From Komagataeibacter saccharivorans (GTDB lineage Bacteria > Pseudomonadota > Alphaproteobacteria > Acetobacterales > Acetobacteraceae): a DNA stretch of 64,000 nucleotides. The notes beneath the pieces were generated by a model. It was given only the letters and a program-made list of their open reading frames with translations, was not told where the DNA came from and did no database searches. The stretch lies in contig NZ_NKTY01000005.1 in NCBI RefSeq assembly GCF_003207825.1, positions 62,001-126,000 on the forward strand, read 5' to 3'. The position numbers and the translations under genes were made by a program. Shown piece by piece: positions 1-8,543 of the stretch (the first letter of the stretch is position 1; each line of letters begins with the position of its first letter).

Positions 1-684
1 ATAAGCCTCATGCGCGGGCGTGTATTTGAAAAGGTCGGGGTCAATGTCTCGACGGTAAGTGGCGAATTCAGCCCCGGCTTTCGCGATTCGATCCCCGGCG
101 CATCGGAAGATCCGCGCTTTTTCGCAACAGGCATAAGCCTTGTTGCCCATATGTGCAGCCCGCTGGTGCCCGCGGCCCATTTCAACACCCGCATGATCGT
201 CACCACACAGGGCTGGTTTGGCGGCGGCGGCGACATTACGCCGATGTTTCCCGAAAGCGCCGAAGCCATCAGCGACGGCGAACGGTTCCATGACGGGTTC
301 AGACAGGCATGCGAAAAGCATGACCCCGAATATTATCCCCGCTTCCGCGACTGGTGTGACAAGTATTTTTACCTGCCCCACCGTAATGAACCGCGCGGGC
401 TGGGCGGCATTTTCTATGACCGGCTCAATACCGGCGACCTCGACGCGGATTTCGCCTTTACGCGCGATGTGGGGCTGGGCTTTCTGGAAACCTACCCCGA
501 TATCGTGCGGAGCCGGATGATGGAACCGTGGACGGAAGAACAGCGCAAGGCGCAGCTTGTCCGGCGCGGACGGTATGTGGAGTTCAATCTCCTGCATGAC
601 CGGGGCACGATTTTCGGCCTGAAAACGGGCGGAAACACCGAAGCCATCCTCATGAGCCTTCCCCCCGAGGTCCACTGGCCATAA
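1..684 (+). CDS. hemF: Oxygen-dependent coproporphyrinogen III oxidase (5' end outside window)
   Basis: HemF oxidatively decarboxylates coproporphyrinogen III to protoporphyrinogen IX in haem synthesis, using O2 in the cytoplasm. The reading frame is already open at base 1, so the N-terminal part lies outside the window. What remains carries the family blocks in order: [16 protein letters not shown]-like [10 protein letters not shown], the [19 protein letters not shown] block, and [20 protein letters not shown] with [14 protein letters not shown] near the end. The protein stops at VHWP, which is a normal C-terminus for alphaproteobacterial HemF and shorter than the E. coli form. hemD and hemC lie 7 kb away in this window, so haem genes are dispersed but near each other. 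Identity is very secure; only the start is unseen. Confidence 0.96.
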   Translation: MSLMRGRVFEKVGVNVSTVSGEFSPGFRDSIPGASEDPRFFATGISLVAHMCSPLVPAAHFNTRMIVTTQGWFGGGGDITPMFPESAEAISDGERFHDGFRQACEKHDPEYYPRFRDWCDKYFYLPHRNEPRGLGGIFYDRLNTGDLDADFAFTRDVGLGFLETYPDIVRSRMMEPWTEEQRKAQLVRRGRYVEFNLLHDRGTIFGLKTGGNTEAILMSLPPEVHWP

Positions 685-803
685 GAATAGCCCATGCCCG
701 CCCGACACACCTGGCTCTGCCCCGCCCCGACCACCGCCATGCCGCCCGCGCCATGGGGCTGCGGCATGCGGGCGCACGGGACCATGAACAGGCGGGCACA
801 GCC

Positions 804-1892
804 ATGATCGGGCGGCGCAACCTTCTGGCCATGCTTCTGGCCGGTTCGGCGGCGGGCATGCGCGGGGCGATGGCATCGGAACTGCCGCCCGAACGCCTGC
901 CCGTGCCCGCTGGCGCGTCCGGCACGCCCGGCCTGCTGGTTGCAGGCAACCAGAGCGCCATGGCCGATCGCTGGAAGCCGGTCCTGCCCCGCACGCTGGC
1001 GCAGGGTTTTGGCCTGTCCAGCCCGCTGCCCGTGCGCGACACGGTGGGACAGGATGGCGTGACAGGGGCCAACCTGTTTGATTCCCAGTTCGCATCCGAC
1101 GGCATGATGGCGCTGGCCGCACCGGGATCGGCCCTTGTCTCCTCATTATGCGGGGATACGCGCATCCATTTCGATTACAGCCGCTGGCTGCCACTGCTGC
1201 TGTGCATGACCGTGCCGGTGGTGATCGGGCGGGCGCAACTGCATCGCAGCCTTGGCAATTTCATGCGTGACCGGCCCGTGCGCATTGCGGTGTCCACCCT
1301 GACCGGCATTGAACTGCCAACCGTGCTGGCCATGACGCTGTTCGGCCTGCGCCCCATCCCGGTCACGGGTCTTGCAACACCTGAGGCCGCCGCCGCGGCC
1401 CTGCGCGACAATCAGGTGGACGTGATCCAGATAACAGACCCGCTGGGCACGCCCGACACCACCGCCCTGATCGACGGGCTGGCACAGGCGGATTTTCCCG
1501 CCCTGTTTACCCTGAGCACACAGGCCCAGCCCTTCACGGTGCAGGACCAGACGATCATGAGCATGGAGACACGGCTGGGTCAGGATGCTCATTCCGCACT
1601 CGGCTCGCTGCTTTATGCGGCATGGAAACCGCTGGCGGGGGCGGCCGCGGTGGATCTGGCGCTGGTGCTGCCCATGCTGACCCAGCCCACGACACTGGCC
1701 CGCTGGCGGGCCGCGACGGCGCTGGCCATACGGGACAGCGCGGTGCTCTCCCTTACACGTGACGCGGGTCGCACGCTCCTGACCGGTACGGACGCTACCG
1801 CCGCCCTGCAACAGATTTCAGGCGATACGTCCACCATCATGACCCTGCGCCGCTGGCTGGCGGCAAAGCTGCCGACCTGGCGACTGGGCTAA
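804..1892 (+). CDS. TctC/Bug-like periplasmic substrate-binding protein
   Basis: A protein of 362 residues that resembles the Bug/TctC family of extracytoplasmic receptors for carboxylates and similar small molecules. The start chosen is the ATG that opens directly onto a signal peptide with an arginine pair (MIGRRN), a hydrophobic stretch and an Ala-rich cleavage region ending near AMA-SE; a longer in-frame start at 753 would bury this signal. Family-like features are the VRDTVGQDGVTGANLF segment and CGDTRIHFDYSRWLP, matching the receptor pattern of a dT-G-G-dG-tGAN loop followed by a Gd-R-hfD-W motif. No TctA or TctB membrane partner is next to it, so the ligand and partner are unknown. It ends in a 4-base convergent overlap with the next gene on the other strand. 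Confidence 0.7.
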   Translation: MIGRRNLLAMLLAGSAAGMRGAMASELPPERLPVPAGASGTPGLLVAGNQSAMADRWKPVLPRTLAQGFGLSSPLPVRDTVGQDGVTGANLFDSQFASDGMMALAAPGSALVSSLCGDTRIHFDYSRWLPLLLCMTVPVVIGRAQLHRSLGNFMRDRPVRIAVSTLTGIELPTVLAMTLFGLRPIPVTGLATPEAAAAALRDNQVDVIQITDPLGTPDTTALIDGLAQADFPALFTLSTQAQPFTVQDQTIMSMETRLGQDAHSALGSLLYAAWKPLAGAAAVDLALVLPMLTQPTTLARWRAATALAIRDSAVLSLTRDAGRTLLTGTDATAALQQISGDTSTIMTLRRWLAAKLPTWRLG

Positions 1893-2500
1893 CGCCCCGT
1901 GCCGCGTCCGGCACGGCGCAGCAGCACCCGCACCGCACCCTGATTGGCGGCATGTGGATGGACAACCGCCAGAATAAGCCGCCCCAGATCACCGCGCCCC
2001 AGCCAGAACGGCAGCTCGCGCCGCAGAATGCCGCCATTGAGGCCGCTGCCCAGCCCCGTAATGATTTCGACACAACGTACGTTGTCGGCATGTGCCTGTA
2101 TCAGGAAGGTATGCAGGCGATGGAAGGCCGTCTGCGCCACCTGTCCATGCAGGTCGAGCCTGCGCGCGGGCCGTAGCTTGCCGCTGACGAGGCCACGCCA
2201 GCTTGTATCGTCCATTCCCGGCCTGCGCACGCCAATTTCAAACGGGCCGCCCCTGCCCTTCTGCACGGTCACGCTATGGCCGGGGGTTCCGTGCACGCCG
2301 TGCATGTTTCCCGCCGCAAGGCGCTGCAACTGTTCCGGGGTGGTAAGGGGCGCGTGTTTATCCGTTCCCGCCGCCGGAGTGGCCGCAACAGTGGGAGAAA
2401 TGTCGGGCGTCGCCTGCCGGGCCGCGCGCAGGGGGGCGATACCCTGCGCGAAGGCCGTCCACAGGGCCGCCTCCTCCTCATTCAGTCTGCGCTGCCTCAC
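1889..2500 (-). CDS. Smr-domain protein
   Basis: The C-terminal half is an Smr domain, as in MutS2 and many stand-alone bacterial proteins, where it acts as a nicking or RNA-cleaving nuclease. Visible hallmarks are RRLDLHGQV (the LDxH motif) and ITGLGSGLNGGILRRELPFWL-type block with the TGxG and G-x-L-R pattern; the usual TGKG is TGLG here. The N-terminal part is charged and then low-complexity. I chose a GTG start at 2500 because a good AGGAAAGGA-like ribosome site precedes it by about 8 bases and the protein then begins VRQRRLNEEE, as family members do; an ATG 36 bases upstream is the alternative. In alphaproteobacteria Smr genes often sit beside mltA and a Tim44-like gene, as here, though ccp and a methyltransferase intervene. 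Confidence 0.85.
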   Translation of the reverse strand: MRQRRLNEEEAALWTAFAQGIAPLRAARQATPDISPTVAATPAAGTDKHAPLTTPEQLQRLAAGNMHGVHGTPGHSVTVQKGRGGPFEIGVRRPGMDDTSWRGLVSGKLRPARRLDLHGQVAQTAFHRLHTFLIQAHADNVRCVEIITGLGSGLNGGILRRELPFWLGRGDLGRLILAVVHPHAANQGAVRVLLRRAGRGTGR

Positions 2501-2590
2501 CGTCTGATTCCTTTCCCTGGCCAGCGGCCCGTGCATATAGAATCACACCCCGCCGGTCGGGTCCATGTTTTCAGCCATGGGCCACAATGC

Positions 2591-2617
2591 AAAAACCCTG
2601 CCGCATGAACGGCAGGG
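2591..2617 (-). terminator. Rho-independent terminator after the cytochrome c peroxidase gene
   Basis: Read on the minus strand, 8-bp perfect arms (CCCTGCCG / CGGCAGGG) enclose a 6-base loop and are followed by five T. It lies 26 bases past the peroxidase stop codon, between it and the Smr gene, so it should end that transcript. Confidence 0.85.
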
Positions 2618-2642
2618 CCTGCATTTCCCATAGGGAAAAGGA

Positions 2643-4055
2643 TTACGGGACCGTGTTACGCAGGGTCTCGCCCTGATAACGCCCGGTCAGCGTATTGAGG
2701 AAGGCCACGATATCCGCCACGTCCTGATCCGAAATATCGTGATCGGGCGTCTGGTAGCGCGCCATGTCCCGCACGGCCTGATCCAGCGTCTTGACGCTGC
2801 CATCGTGGAAATAGGGGCCGGTCAGCGCGATATTGCGCAGGTTGGGCACCTTGAAGCGTTCCATGTCCGCCGGGTTGTGGGTGACTTCGATACGTCCCTT
2901 GTCCGCATCGGTCAGCGGACCGCCACGGGCTGCGAAGTAGTTACCTTCCAGCCCCATCGGCTCGAATGCCTGCCCACCCATGGACGGACCGGTATGGCAG
3001 CCAGAGCAGCCAACATCCTTGAACAGCGCGTAACCATGTTTTTCCTGCGTGTTCAGGGCGGCGTCATCGCCCTTCAGGTACTGGTCGAAGCGGCTGTCCG
3101 GCGTGATCAGCGTCTTTTCATATTCGGCGATAGCATCCGTGATCGTGGCCTGATTGATCGCATCGGACCCGAAGGCCGCCTGGAAATCCGCGACATAGGA
3201 CGGATCAGCCGCCAGATGGGCCGCGACAACCGACCAGTCATGCGATCCCATCTCGACCGGGTTCATGACCGGACCGGCCGCCTGTTCGGCCAGCGTGCGG
3301 GCACGACCATTCCAGAACTGGCTTTTGTTGAAGGCGGCGTCAAACACGGTGGGGACATTGATCGGGCCTTTCTGCCCGTTGATGCCCGTCGCGGTCACCA
3401 GACCGTCAACCCCGCCATGCTGCAGGCTGTGGCAGCTTGCGCAGCTTAACCCGCCATTGCCCGAAAGCTGCCGGTCAAAGAACAGGCGCTGGCCCAGCGC
3501 GACCTTGTGGCTGTCCACCGGAATGGATTCGGGCACCGGCTGCACGGGTTCGCCTGCAAACCGGTCGGCAACGCCCTGTGTGGCGTAATGCTGGCGCCGT
3601 TCCTGCGCGATCCACGACAGCATGCTGTCACGCTGCGCCGCCGACAGATGGGCATGCCAGTGCATGAGCAGGTACAGCGTGGGCGGCATGCGGTTCTGGT
3701 GGATGACTTCCTCGATCCGGGCCAGAGGTTCCTCATCGGGAACGCCACCGTTCTGCAGGGCCTCGATCACCGGTTCAACGCGGAAATGGCGCAGGCCCTG
3801 ATCGCGGTCGCGGCTCATGAGGGTATTGGCCACCGGCAGGCTGAAATAGAACGGCAGATCAACCTTCGCCGCGTGGCAGTAGTCGCACCGTGCCTCGCGG
3901 ATGACGTTCAGCGCTGCCGTGGATGCCGCATCCACCCCGGCCCCCGCCGGTGCGGGCGCCGTCGCATGATCGAAATGGTCAAGATAGGCGACCGTTGCGC
4001 CATAAACCACGCCGCCGGCGGCGATCGCCCCCAGCACTGCCTTCCTTACCGACAT
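2643..4055 (-). CDS. ccp: Tri-haem cytochrome c peroxidase (YhjA-type)
   Basis: Periplasmic peroxidase of 470 residues that should reduce H2O2 to water with electrons from the respiratory chain. It opens with an uncleaved-looking N-terminal hydrophobic segment (about residues 5-24), suggesting inner-membrane anchoring. Three haem c motifs are visible: CDYCH at 57-61, CASCH at 205-209 and CSGCH at 350-354. Classical di-haem CcpA enzymes have only the last two; the extra N-terminal haem domain and the length match E. coli YhjA (Ccp), which takes electrons from quinol. The C-terminal block NLRNIALTGPYFHDGSVKTL is typical of the family. It has its own terminator and is not obviously in an operon. 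Direct quinol use here is inferred from the domain layout. Confidence 0.92.
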   Translation of the reverse strand: MSVRKAVLGAIAAGGVVYGATVAYLDHFDHATAPAPAGAGVDAASTAALNVIREARCDYCHAAKVDLPFYFSLPVANTLMSRDRDQGLRHFRVEPVIEALQNGGVPDEEPLARIEEVIHQNRMPPTLYLLMHWHAHLSAAQRDSMLSWIAQERRQHYATQGVADRFAGEPVQPVPESIPVDSHKVALGQRLFFDRQLSGNGGLSCASCHSLQHGGVDGLVTATGINGQKGPINVPTVFDAAFNKSQFWNGRARTLAEQAAGPVMNPVEMGSHDWSVVAAHLAADPSYVADFQAAFGSDAINQATITDAIAEYEKTLITPDSRFDQYLKGDDAALNTQEKHGYALFKDVGCSGCHTGPSMGGQAFEPMGLEGNYFAARGGPLTDADKGRIEVTHNPADMERFKVPNLRNIALTGPYFHDGSVKTLDQAVRDMARYQTPDHDISDQDVADIVAFLNTLTGRYQGETLRNTVP

Positions 4056-4138
4056 GCCAACCCCTTCATTCGTTATCTGTGGGGCGTTCTGGCCGATTCA
4101 GGGATTATTTGTCAAAATAATCGTTTCAATAGAAACCA

Positions 4139-5029
4139 TCAAATATTTCGATCAGACGCTGCGGTCGTGCCTTCCGCCTCCACCTGCATAGCCTGCCGTA
4201 CCCGCTGGCGGGCGACATTGACATAAATGGTATCCAGATCGATTCCGATGCCCTGCCCCCCTTCGCGCACGGCGGCAACCAGCGTCGTGCCCGTGCCCAT
4301 GAACGGGTCCAGCACCACTGGCGCGCTCTTGCCATGCAGGCGGATGCACATCTGCGGCAGCAGCACCGGAAACGTGCCGGGATGGTGGAATTTCTGTGCC
4401 TTGCCCTGCACCGTTTCATACGGGATGAACCATGTATCGCCCCGGCAGCGCCGGTCCTGCCGGTGGCCGCGCCGCGCGATATTGGATTTGTCCATGTAGG
4501 GCACGCCAATATCCAGTCGGCTCAGCCCTACATTTCCCGTACGGGTCAGGTGGAAAAGATGTTCATGGTTGCGGTTCAGGTAGCGCGGGCTGTTGACCGG
4601 CTTGAAATGCCCGTGGGTATCCGTCCCTACCGAAATGGATTTGACCCATGAGATATGGTTCTGCAGCACGAACAGTTCACGCAGCCGGACCATAAGCTCG
4701 AACGGCAGCCAAGGCTGCGCGGATGAACCGGCCACATTAAGAAAGAACGACCCGTCGGGCCGCATGACCCGGCGGACTTCCCGCGCCACCTCGACCATCC
4801 AGTCCAGATAGCCTTCTTCCGCCAGCCGGTCGCGGTAGGTACGGTATTTCAGTCCGATATTATAGGGCGGCGAGGTCACGACAACGTCCACGCTGTCGGC
4901 CTCCATCCGGCGCAGGGCGCGTACGCAGTCGCCACGCACCAGCAGGTGCGGCCCTTCGGTATAGCGGGTGGTCCGCGGCAGGCGCGGAGGAGATGCGCAA
5001 GCCTGCCCCGCGCGGGGTCGCCCTGTCAT
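4139..5029 (-). CDS. Solitary DNA methyltransferase (N4-cytosine or N6-adenine)
   Basis: S-adenosylmethionine-dependent DNA amino-methyltransferase of 296 residues. The catalytic motif TSPPYN is at about residues 52-57 and the SAM-binding block DPFMGTGTT is at about 241-249, so the catalytic motif precedes the SAM motif as in beta-class enzymes. A Ser at the first motif position is common among N4-cytosine enzymes but also found in some adenine enzymes. Between them lies a target-recognition region with SPRYLNRNHEHLFHL. The start at 5029 avoids overlap with mltA, whose stop is 14 bases upstream; a start at 5101 would overlap mltA. No restriction endonuclease gene is adjacent, so this is probably an orphan methylase used for regulation or protection. 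Confidence 0.88.
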   Translation of the reverse strand: MTGRPRAGQACASPPRLPRTTRYTEGPHLLVRGDCVRALRRMEADSVDVVVTSPPYNIGLKYRTYRDRLAEEGYLDWMVEVAREVRRVMRPDGSFFLNVAGSSAQPWLPFELMVRLRELFVLQNHISWVKSISVGTDTHGHFKPVNSPRYLNRNHEHLFHLTRTGNVGLSRLDIGVPYMDKSNIARRGHRQDRRCRGDTWFIPYETVQGKAQKFHHPGTFPVLLPQMCIRLHGKSAPVVLDPFMGTGTTLVAAVREGGQGIGIDLDTIYVNVARQRVRQAMQVEAEGTTAASDRNI

Positions 5030-5042
5030 GGTGGTACGCTCT

Positions 5043-6272
5043 TCACTCCGCGGGACGGGCGGATCTGTGGTGTTTATCTTTCCGCCTGACCGGGCTGCCA
5101 CGGGGGACCAGCACGATCATCTGCCCGCCTGAACGCAGGTTTCCTGCCGTCTGGGCCGCTTCGGGTCCCCAACCCATATACAGGTCGGCCCGGTCCGGGC
5201 CCTTGATGTCGGTGCCCAGATCCTGTGCGAAATCAAGGCGGTTCCACTGCGCCTCATGCCCGTCAACCGGAATCTGCGCCTGCACCCATACCGGGCTTCC
5301 AAGCGGAATGAAATCCCGGTCAATCGCCATGGAACGGCCCGGCGTCAGGTCCACGCCCAGCGCGCCCGGCGCACCGGCCAGCGCATTGCCCTGATCCAGT
5401 TGCCGGAAAAAGACGTAATTCGGGTTCTGTTCCATCATCTGCGTCGCCTGGGCCGGATTCGCTTCCAGCCAGCCACGGATGGATGCCATGTTCACATCCT
5501 CGGCCTTCAGCAGTCCCTGTGCGACCATGACGCGGCCCAGCGGCACATAGGGCTGGCCATTCAAGCCATCGAAACCCAGCCGGACCACCCTGTCATCAGG
5601 CAGGCGCACACGTCCCGCCCCCTGAATCTGCAGGAAGAACAGGTCAACCGGATCGGCCAGCCACAGCATTTCAAGCTTTTTATGCGCCAGCGCGCCCTGA
5701 TCGATCTGCGCACGGGTCCAGTACGGCACGATCTGCCTGCCCTGCCGGCGTCCGGTCACGACATGGCCCTGACTGTCATGCTCGCGCACCAGATCGGGGG
5801 GACGACGGTAGACAGGGGTCTGGTAAATGCCGCCACGCCGGAGCGAACCCCGGATTTCGGGTTCATAATAGCCGGTGAACAGCATGCCATCGGCCCTTGT
5901 TCCCGCAGCAAGGCGGTAGGGGACGAACCATGTCTCGAAAAACGTGCGGGCCGCCACGCGATCGCCTGCAGGAACAGTGCGCGCGGCTTCACACGCTGCC
6001 TGCCAGTCCCCTACCCGTCGGCCGGGACGCCTGGCGGTGTCATCTCCGCCAAGGGTGCTGTCGGGGGGCAGGCTCTGGACCTTGTGACAGTCCTGAAGGA
6101 AAACCGGAAGGGCCTGTTCAAGCGCATCATCCTGCCAGCCCGCCAGTGCCGCGAAGGTGGTGGGGCCGGACCGGTTCTTCCTGCCGCCCATATCCGGATT
6201 GATGATCTGGCAGCCGCACAGCGCAATGACAGCGCATAGCGGCGCAATATGTCTGAATGCTTTCATGGACAT
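5043..6272 (-). CDS. mltA: Membrane-bound lytic murein transglycosylase A
   Basis: Cleaves peptidoglycan glycan strands with formation of 1,6-anhydromuramic acid, at the outer membrane. The N-terminus is a lipoprotein signal with a lipobox-like ALCGC, so Cys20 is the likely lipidated residue. The MltA domain is seen in FTGYYEPEIRGSLRRGG and VYRRPPDLV. The C-terminal 3D domain shows DRDFIPLGSPVWV and RLDFAQDLGTDIKGPDRADL, with the Asp residues of the 3D signature, one of which is the catalytic acid in the family. Length (409) is normal. It follows the Tim44-like gene and precedes the methyltransferase on the same strand with short gaps, so the three may be cotranscribed. Confidence 0.96.
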   Translation of the reverse strand: MSMKAFRHIAPLCAVIALCGCQIINPDMGGRKNRSGPTTFAALAGWQDDALEQALPVFLQDCHKVQSLPPDSTLGGDDTARRPGRRVGDWQAACEAARTVPAGDRVAARTFFETWFVPYRLAAGTRADGMLFTGYYEPEIRGSLRRGGIYQTPVYRRPPDLVREHDSQGHVVTGRRQGRQIVPYWTRAQIDQGALAHKKLEMLWLADPVDLFFLQIQGAGRVRLPDDRVVRLGFDGLNGQPYVPLGRVMVAQGLLKAEDVNMASIRGWLEANPAQATQMMEQNPNYVFFRQLDQGNALAGAPGALGVDLTPGRSMAIDRDFIPLGSPVWVQAQIPVDGHEAQWNRLDFAQDLGTDIKGPDRADLYMGWGPEAAQTAGNLRSGGQMIVLVPRGSPVRRKDKHHRSARPAE

Positions 6273-6314
6273 GAATGAATCACGGACTTATCGGTAAATT
6301 ATGGCAGGATGACC

Positions 6315-7001
6315 TTACGCGCTGCGGCTTGCACCCAGCCGCCAGTCCGCGCCATTGCTGCTTACGCCCAGAATGCGTTCGAATGTCCACAGGTCCGAGA
6401 ATTCGGTCACGGCATCGACACCCGCCACCGGCTGGCCATTGCTGTCCAGCGTCAGGCTGATCTGGTCGGACACGATCCGGACCTCGATCCGGGCGACCGG
6501 ATTCGGGGCGGCCGTTTCATCCACTTCCGCATCGACAATGGCAATATCGGTAATATCGCGGATCTCGCTGCGCAGCGTCTCGCCAACCTGCTTGCAGGCC
6601 TGTATCGCGGCATCGAAAGTGGCGTAGGTCGCGACCGTCAGCTTTTCACGCAGCACGGCAAGATCACCGGTGGCATAGGCCCCCACGATCTGGCGGAAGG
6701 CGGGTTCCACCCCTTTGGCGAAGGCGTCCGCCGTGAAACCGGGCTGTAGCGCCCCGATGCGGGCCAGAACGCCACCCACGCGGGTATCGGGCGAAGGAAT
6801 GTCATAGGTTACGGCAGGCGGCGGCGGTTCGGCGGCTTTTTCAGCTACGGGCTGGACCGGGGGCGGCGCCATGACGGGACGCATCGCCGGTTCGGCCCCG
6901 ACCCGGCGCCCAAGGATACCACGCAGGCGAAGAACAAGGAAAACAGCCACCAGCCCCAGAATAACCAGATCCAGAGGAAAATGACCAAAAGAGAAATTCA
7001 T
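6315..7001 (-). CDS. Tim44-like domain protein (TimA type)
   Basis: A 228-residue protein with one N-terminal membrane segment (about residues 7-25, FPLDLVILGLVAVFLVLRL), a Pro-rich linker and a C-terminal Tim44-like domain of about 150 residues (FAKGVEPAFRQIVGAYATGD onward, ending in WTFERIL). Mitochondrial Tim44 tethers import motors to the inner membrane; bacterial TimA proteins are membrane-anchored and of less certain role. I chose the ATG at 7001, which begins right at the membrane segment, over an upstream start at 7091 that adds a basic extension. It is divergent from secB and upstream of mltA, a neighbourhood conserved in many alphaproteobacteria. Confidence 0.88.
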   Translation of the reverse strand: MNFSFGHFPLDLVILGLVAVFLVLRLRGILGRRVGAEPAMRPVMAPPPVQPVAEKAAEPPPPAVTYDIPSPDTRVGGVLARIGALQPGFTADAFAKGVEPAFRQIVGAYATGDLAVLREKLTVATYATFDAAIQACKQVGETLRSEIRDITDIAIVDAEVDETAAPNPVARIEVRIVSDQISLTLDSNGQPVAGVDAVTEFSDLWTFERILGVSSNGADWRLGASRSA

Positions 7002-7205
7002 GCCGCGCGTCCATAACCGCAGGCGGGCAAGCCTGCCAGAAATAAGCCTGCCCACAACATAGGCAACGCCCGGAGCCAGCACAATGCGCAAGAGCCGTTA
7101 AAATTCCCACGGCTGCTATGGCATCGCCTGCTGGCGCATGCTACGGCCAGAGGATACGAGATTCACTTCTGTTTTCCGCGTATCTCTTGGAGAATGTAGA
7201 CAAGC

Positions 7206-7727
7206 ATGTCCGACACGACTCAGCCGACCACCCCCGAAAACGGCCAGAGCGCGCCCCCGGCCCTGCCGCTGGCGATCAACCTTCAATATATCAAGGACCT
7301 CTCGTTCGAAGTGCCCGCGGGTGCGGAAATCTTCGCGACCCTGCGCACCAACCCGCAGATTTCGGTCAATATCGACGTTCAGGCCAACCGCCTGGAACAG
7401 GAACAGCCGGTGTTCGAGGTGATCCTGACCGTCAAGGCCGAAGCCAGCGAACCCCCGCAGAAGGAAGGCGGCCCCGCCGGGCGTCCGGTGTTCATCGCCG
7501 AACTGTCCTATGCCGCGATCGCGACGCTGAACAACCCGCCTGCGGAACTGATCGAACCGATCCTGCTGGTGGAAGTGCCGCGCCTGATCTTCCCCTACGT
7601 GCGCAATATCCTGAGCGAAGTCACCCGTGATGGCGGCTTCCCGCCGGTGGTGCTGCAGCCGATCGACTTCGTCGCGCTGTGGCAGGCCAAGCGCAACTCC
7701 TTCGACCAGACGCCGGGCCACGCCTGA
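7206..7727 (+). CDS. secB: Protein-export chaperone SecB
   Basis: Cytoplasmic tetrameric chaperone that keeps preproteins unfolded and hands them to SecA. The 173-residue length is usual for alphaproteobacteria. Core family segments are visible: INLQYIKDLSFEVP near the N-terminus, VNIDVQ, FIAELSYAAIATL, and PRLIFPYVRNILSEVTRDGGFPPVVLQPIDF, which forms the signature C-terminal half. The gene stands alone, divergent from the Tim44-like gene, and is closed by a strong terminator 29 bases downstream. Confidence 0.98.
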   Translation: MSDTTQPTTPENGQSAPPALPLAINLQYIKDLSFEVPAGAEIFATLRTNPQISVNIDVQANRLEQEQPVFEVILTVKAEASEPPQKEGGPAGRPVFIAELSYAAIATLNNPPAELIEPILLVEVPRLIFPYVRNILSEVTRDGGFPPVVLQPIDFVALWQAKRNSFDQTPGHA

Positions 7728-7755
7728 ACCCATGCGGCGGTAACGCTGCATGACG

Positions 7756-7785
7756 GGCCGGGAGCGCAGGCTTCCGGCCTTTTTT
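7756..7785 (+). terminator. Rho-independent terminator after secB
   Basis: Ten-base-pair stem (7756-7765 with 7770-7779, one G-T pair), a GCAG tetraloop and six T. It ends the secB transcript and lies just before the convergent hemD stop. Confidence 0.93.
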
Positions 7786-7802
7786 AATGGATAAAACCGG
7801 GT

Positions 7803-8543
7803 TCAATCCGCGCCGAGGGCGGCCAGCATGGCGTCCTGATCCGGGCGTGCCGCGACCGTGACCGCCCGCCAGCGCGGGCCGGTTTCAAGGGCGGCAGCTA
7901 CGTTGGTGGACATGGCGATGGCCTGTACCTCCGCCAGCATGGGGCGCAGCGCCGCATCAAGCGCAGTGACAAACGCCTGCGCCGTGCGGGTGGAATAGAA
8001 CATGACCGACCTAACCTGCCCCGCCAGCAGCGCGGCACGCACGGGTGCAGGCAGCCGCCGTTCGGGATGGACCGCATAGACGCAGCGCCGCACCACCCGG
8101 AAACCCGCGCCACGCAGATCCGTGGCCATTTCACGCCCGTAACCCCGCCCGACGGCCAGCAGCAGCCGCGCGCCCTGCGGCGCAGCGGTGTGGATAAGGC
8201 TGGACAGGGCATCCGCCGTGCCCGCCGCCGTCATGACATGATTGAAACCCACGCTGCGCATACGCGCGCCAGTCGCCTGACCCACCACATAGCATGGCAC
8301 ATCGTGCCATTGCGGGTGATTTACGGCTGCAATCGCCTGCCCGCTTGTCAGCACCAGCCCGTCGGGACGTGGGCCATCGGCTGTCAGGGCATGCTGCTCG
8401 ATACGCAGCATGGGGGCTGCAACCGGATGCAGACCCAGCCGTGTCACCGCCGCCATGGTGGGCGCAAGGCCCGGCGGCGGTCGGGTAATGATGACGCCGT
8501 TGCGCGACGCGGCACGGAAAGGCGGGACGCCCCTATTCGGCAA
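7803..8543 (-). CDS. hemD: Uroporphyrinogen-III synthase
   Basis: Cyclises hydroxymethylbilane with inversion of ring D to give uroporphyrinogen III in haem synthesis. The fold is recognised from the N-terminal VIITRPPPGLAPT segment, DGLVLTSGQAIAAV, CYVVGQATGARMRSVGF, LLLAVGRGYGREM and the VMFYSTRTAQAFV stretch, all in the family order. HemD is poorly conserved, but position directly after hemC supports it. No ATG lies close to the family N-terminus: I propose a TTG at 8543 that overlaps the last codons of hemC by 11 bases and gives 246 residues, close to the family norm. The ATG far upstream at 8666 would add about 40 residues translated from inside hemC. The start is the weak point. Confidence 0.85.
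   Translation of the reverse strand: MPNRGVPPFRAASRNGVIITRPPPGLAPTMAAVTRLGLHPVAAPMLRIEQHALTADGPRPDGLVLTSGQAIAAVNHPQWHDVPCYVVGQATGARMRSVGFNHVMTAAGTADALSSLIHTAAPQGARLLLAVGRGYGREMATDLRGAGFRVVRRCVYAVHPERRLPAPVRAALLAGQVRSVMFYSTRTAQAFVTALDAALRPMLAEVQAIAMSTNVAAALETGPRWRAVTVAARPDQDAMLAALGAD

Noticed and set aside
4139-5101. Upstream start of the methyltransferase at 5101
   Set aside because: It would overlap the end of mltA by 59 bases and adds a tail unlike the enzyme family; the ATG at 5029 is cleaner.
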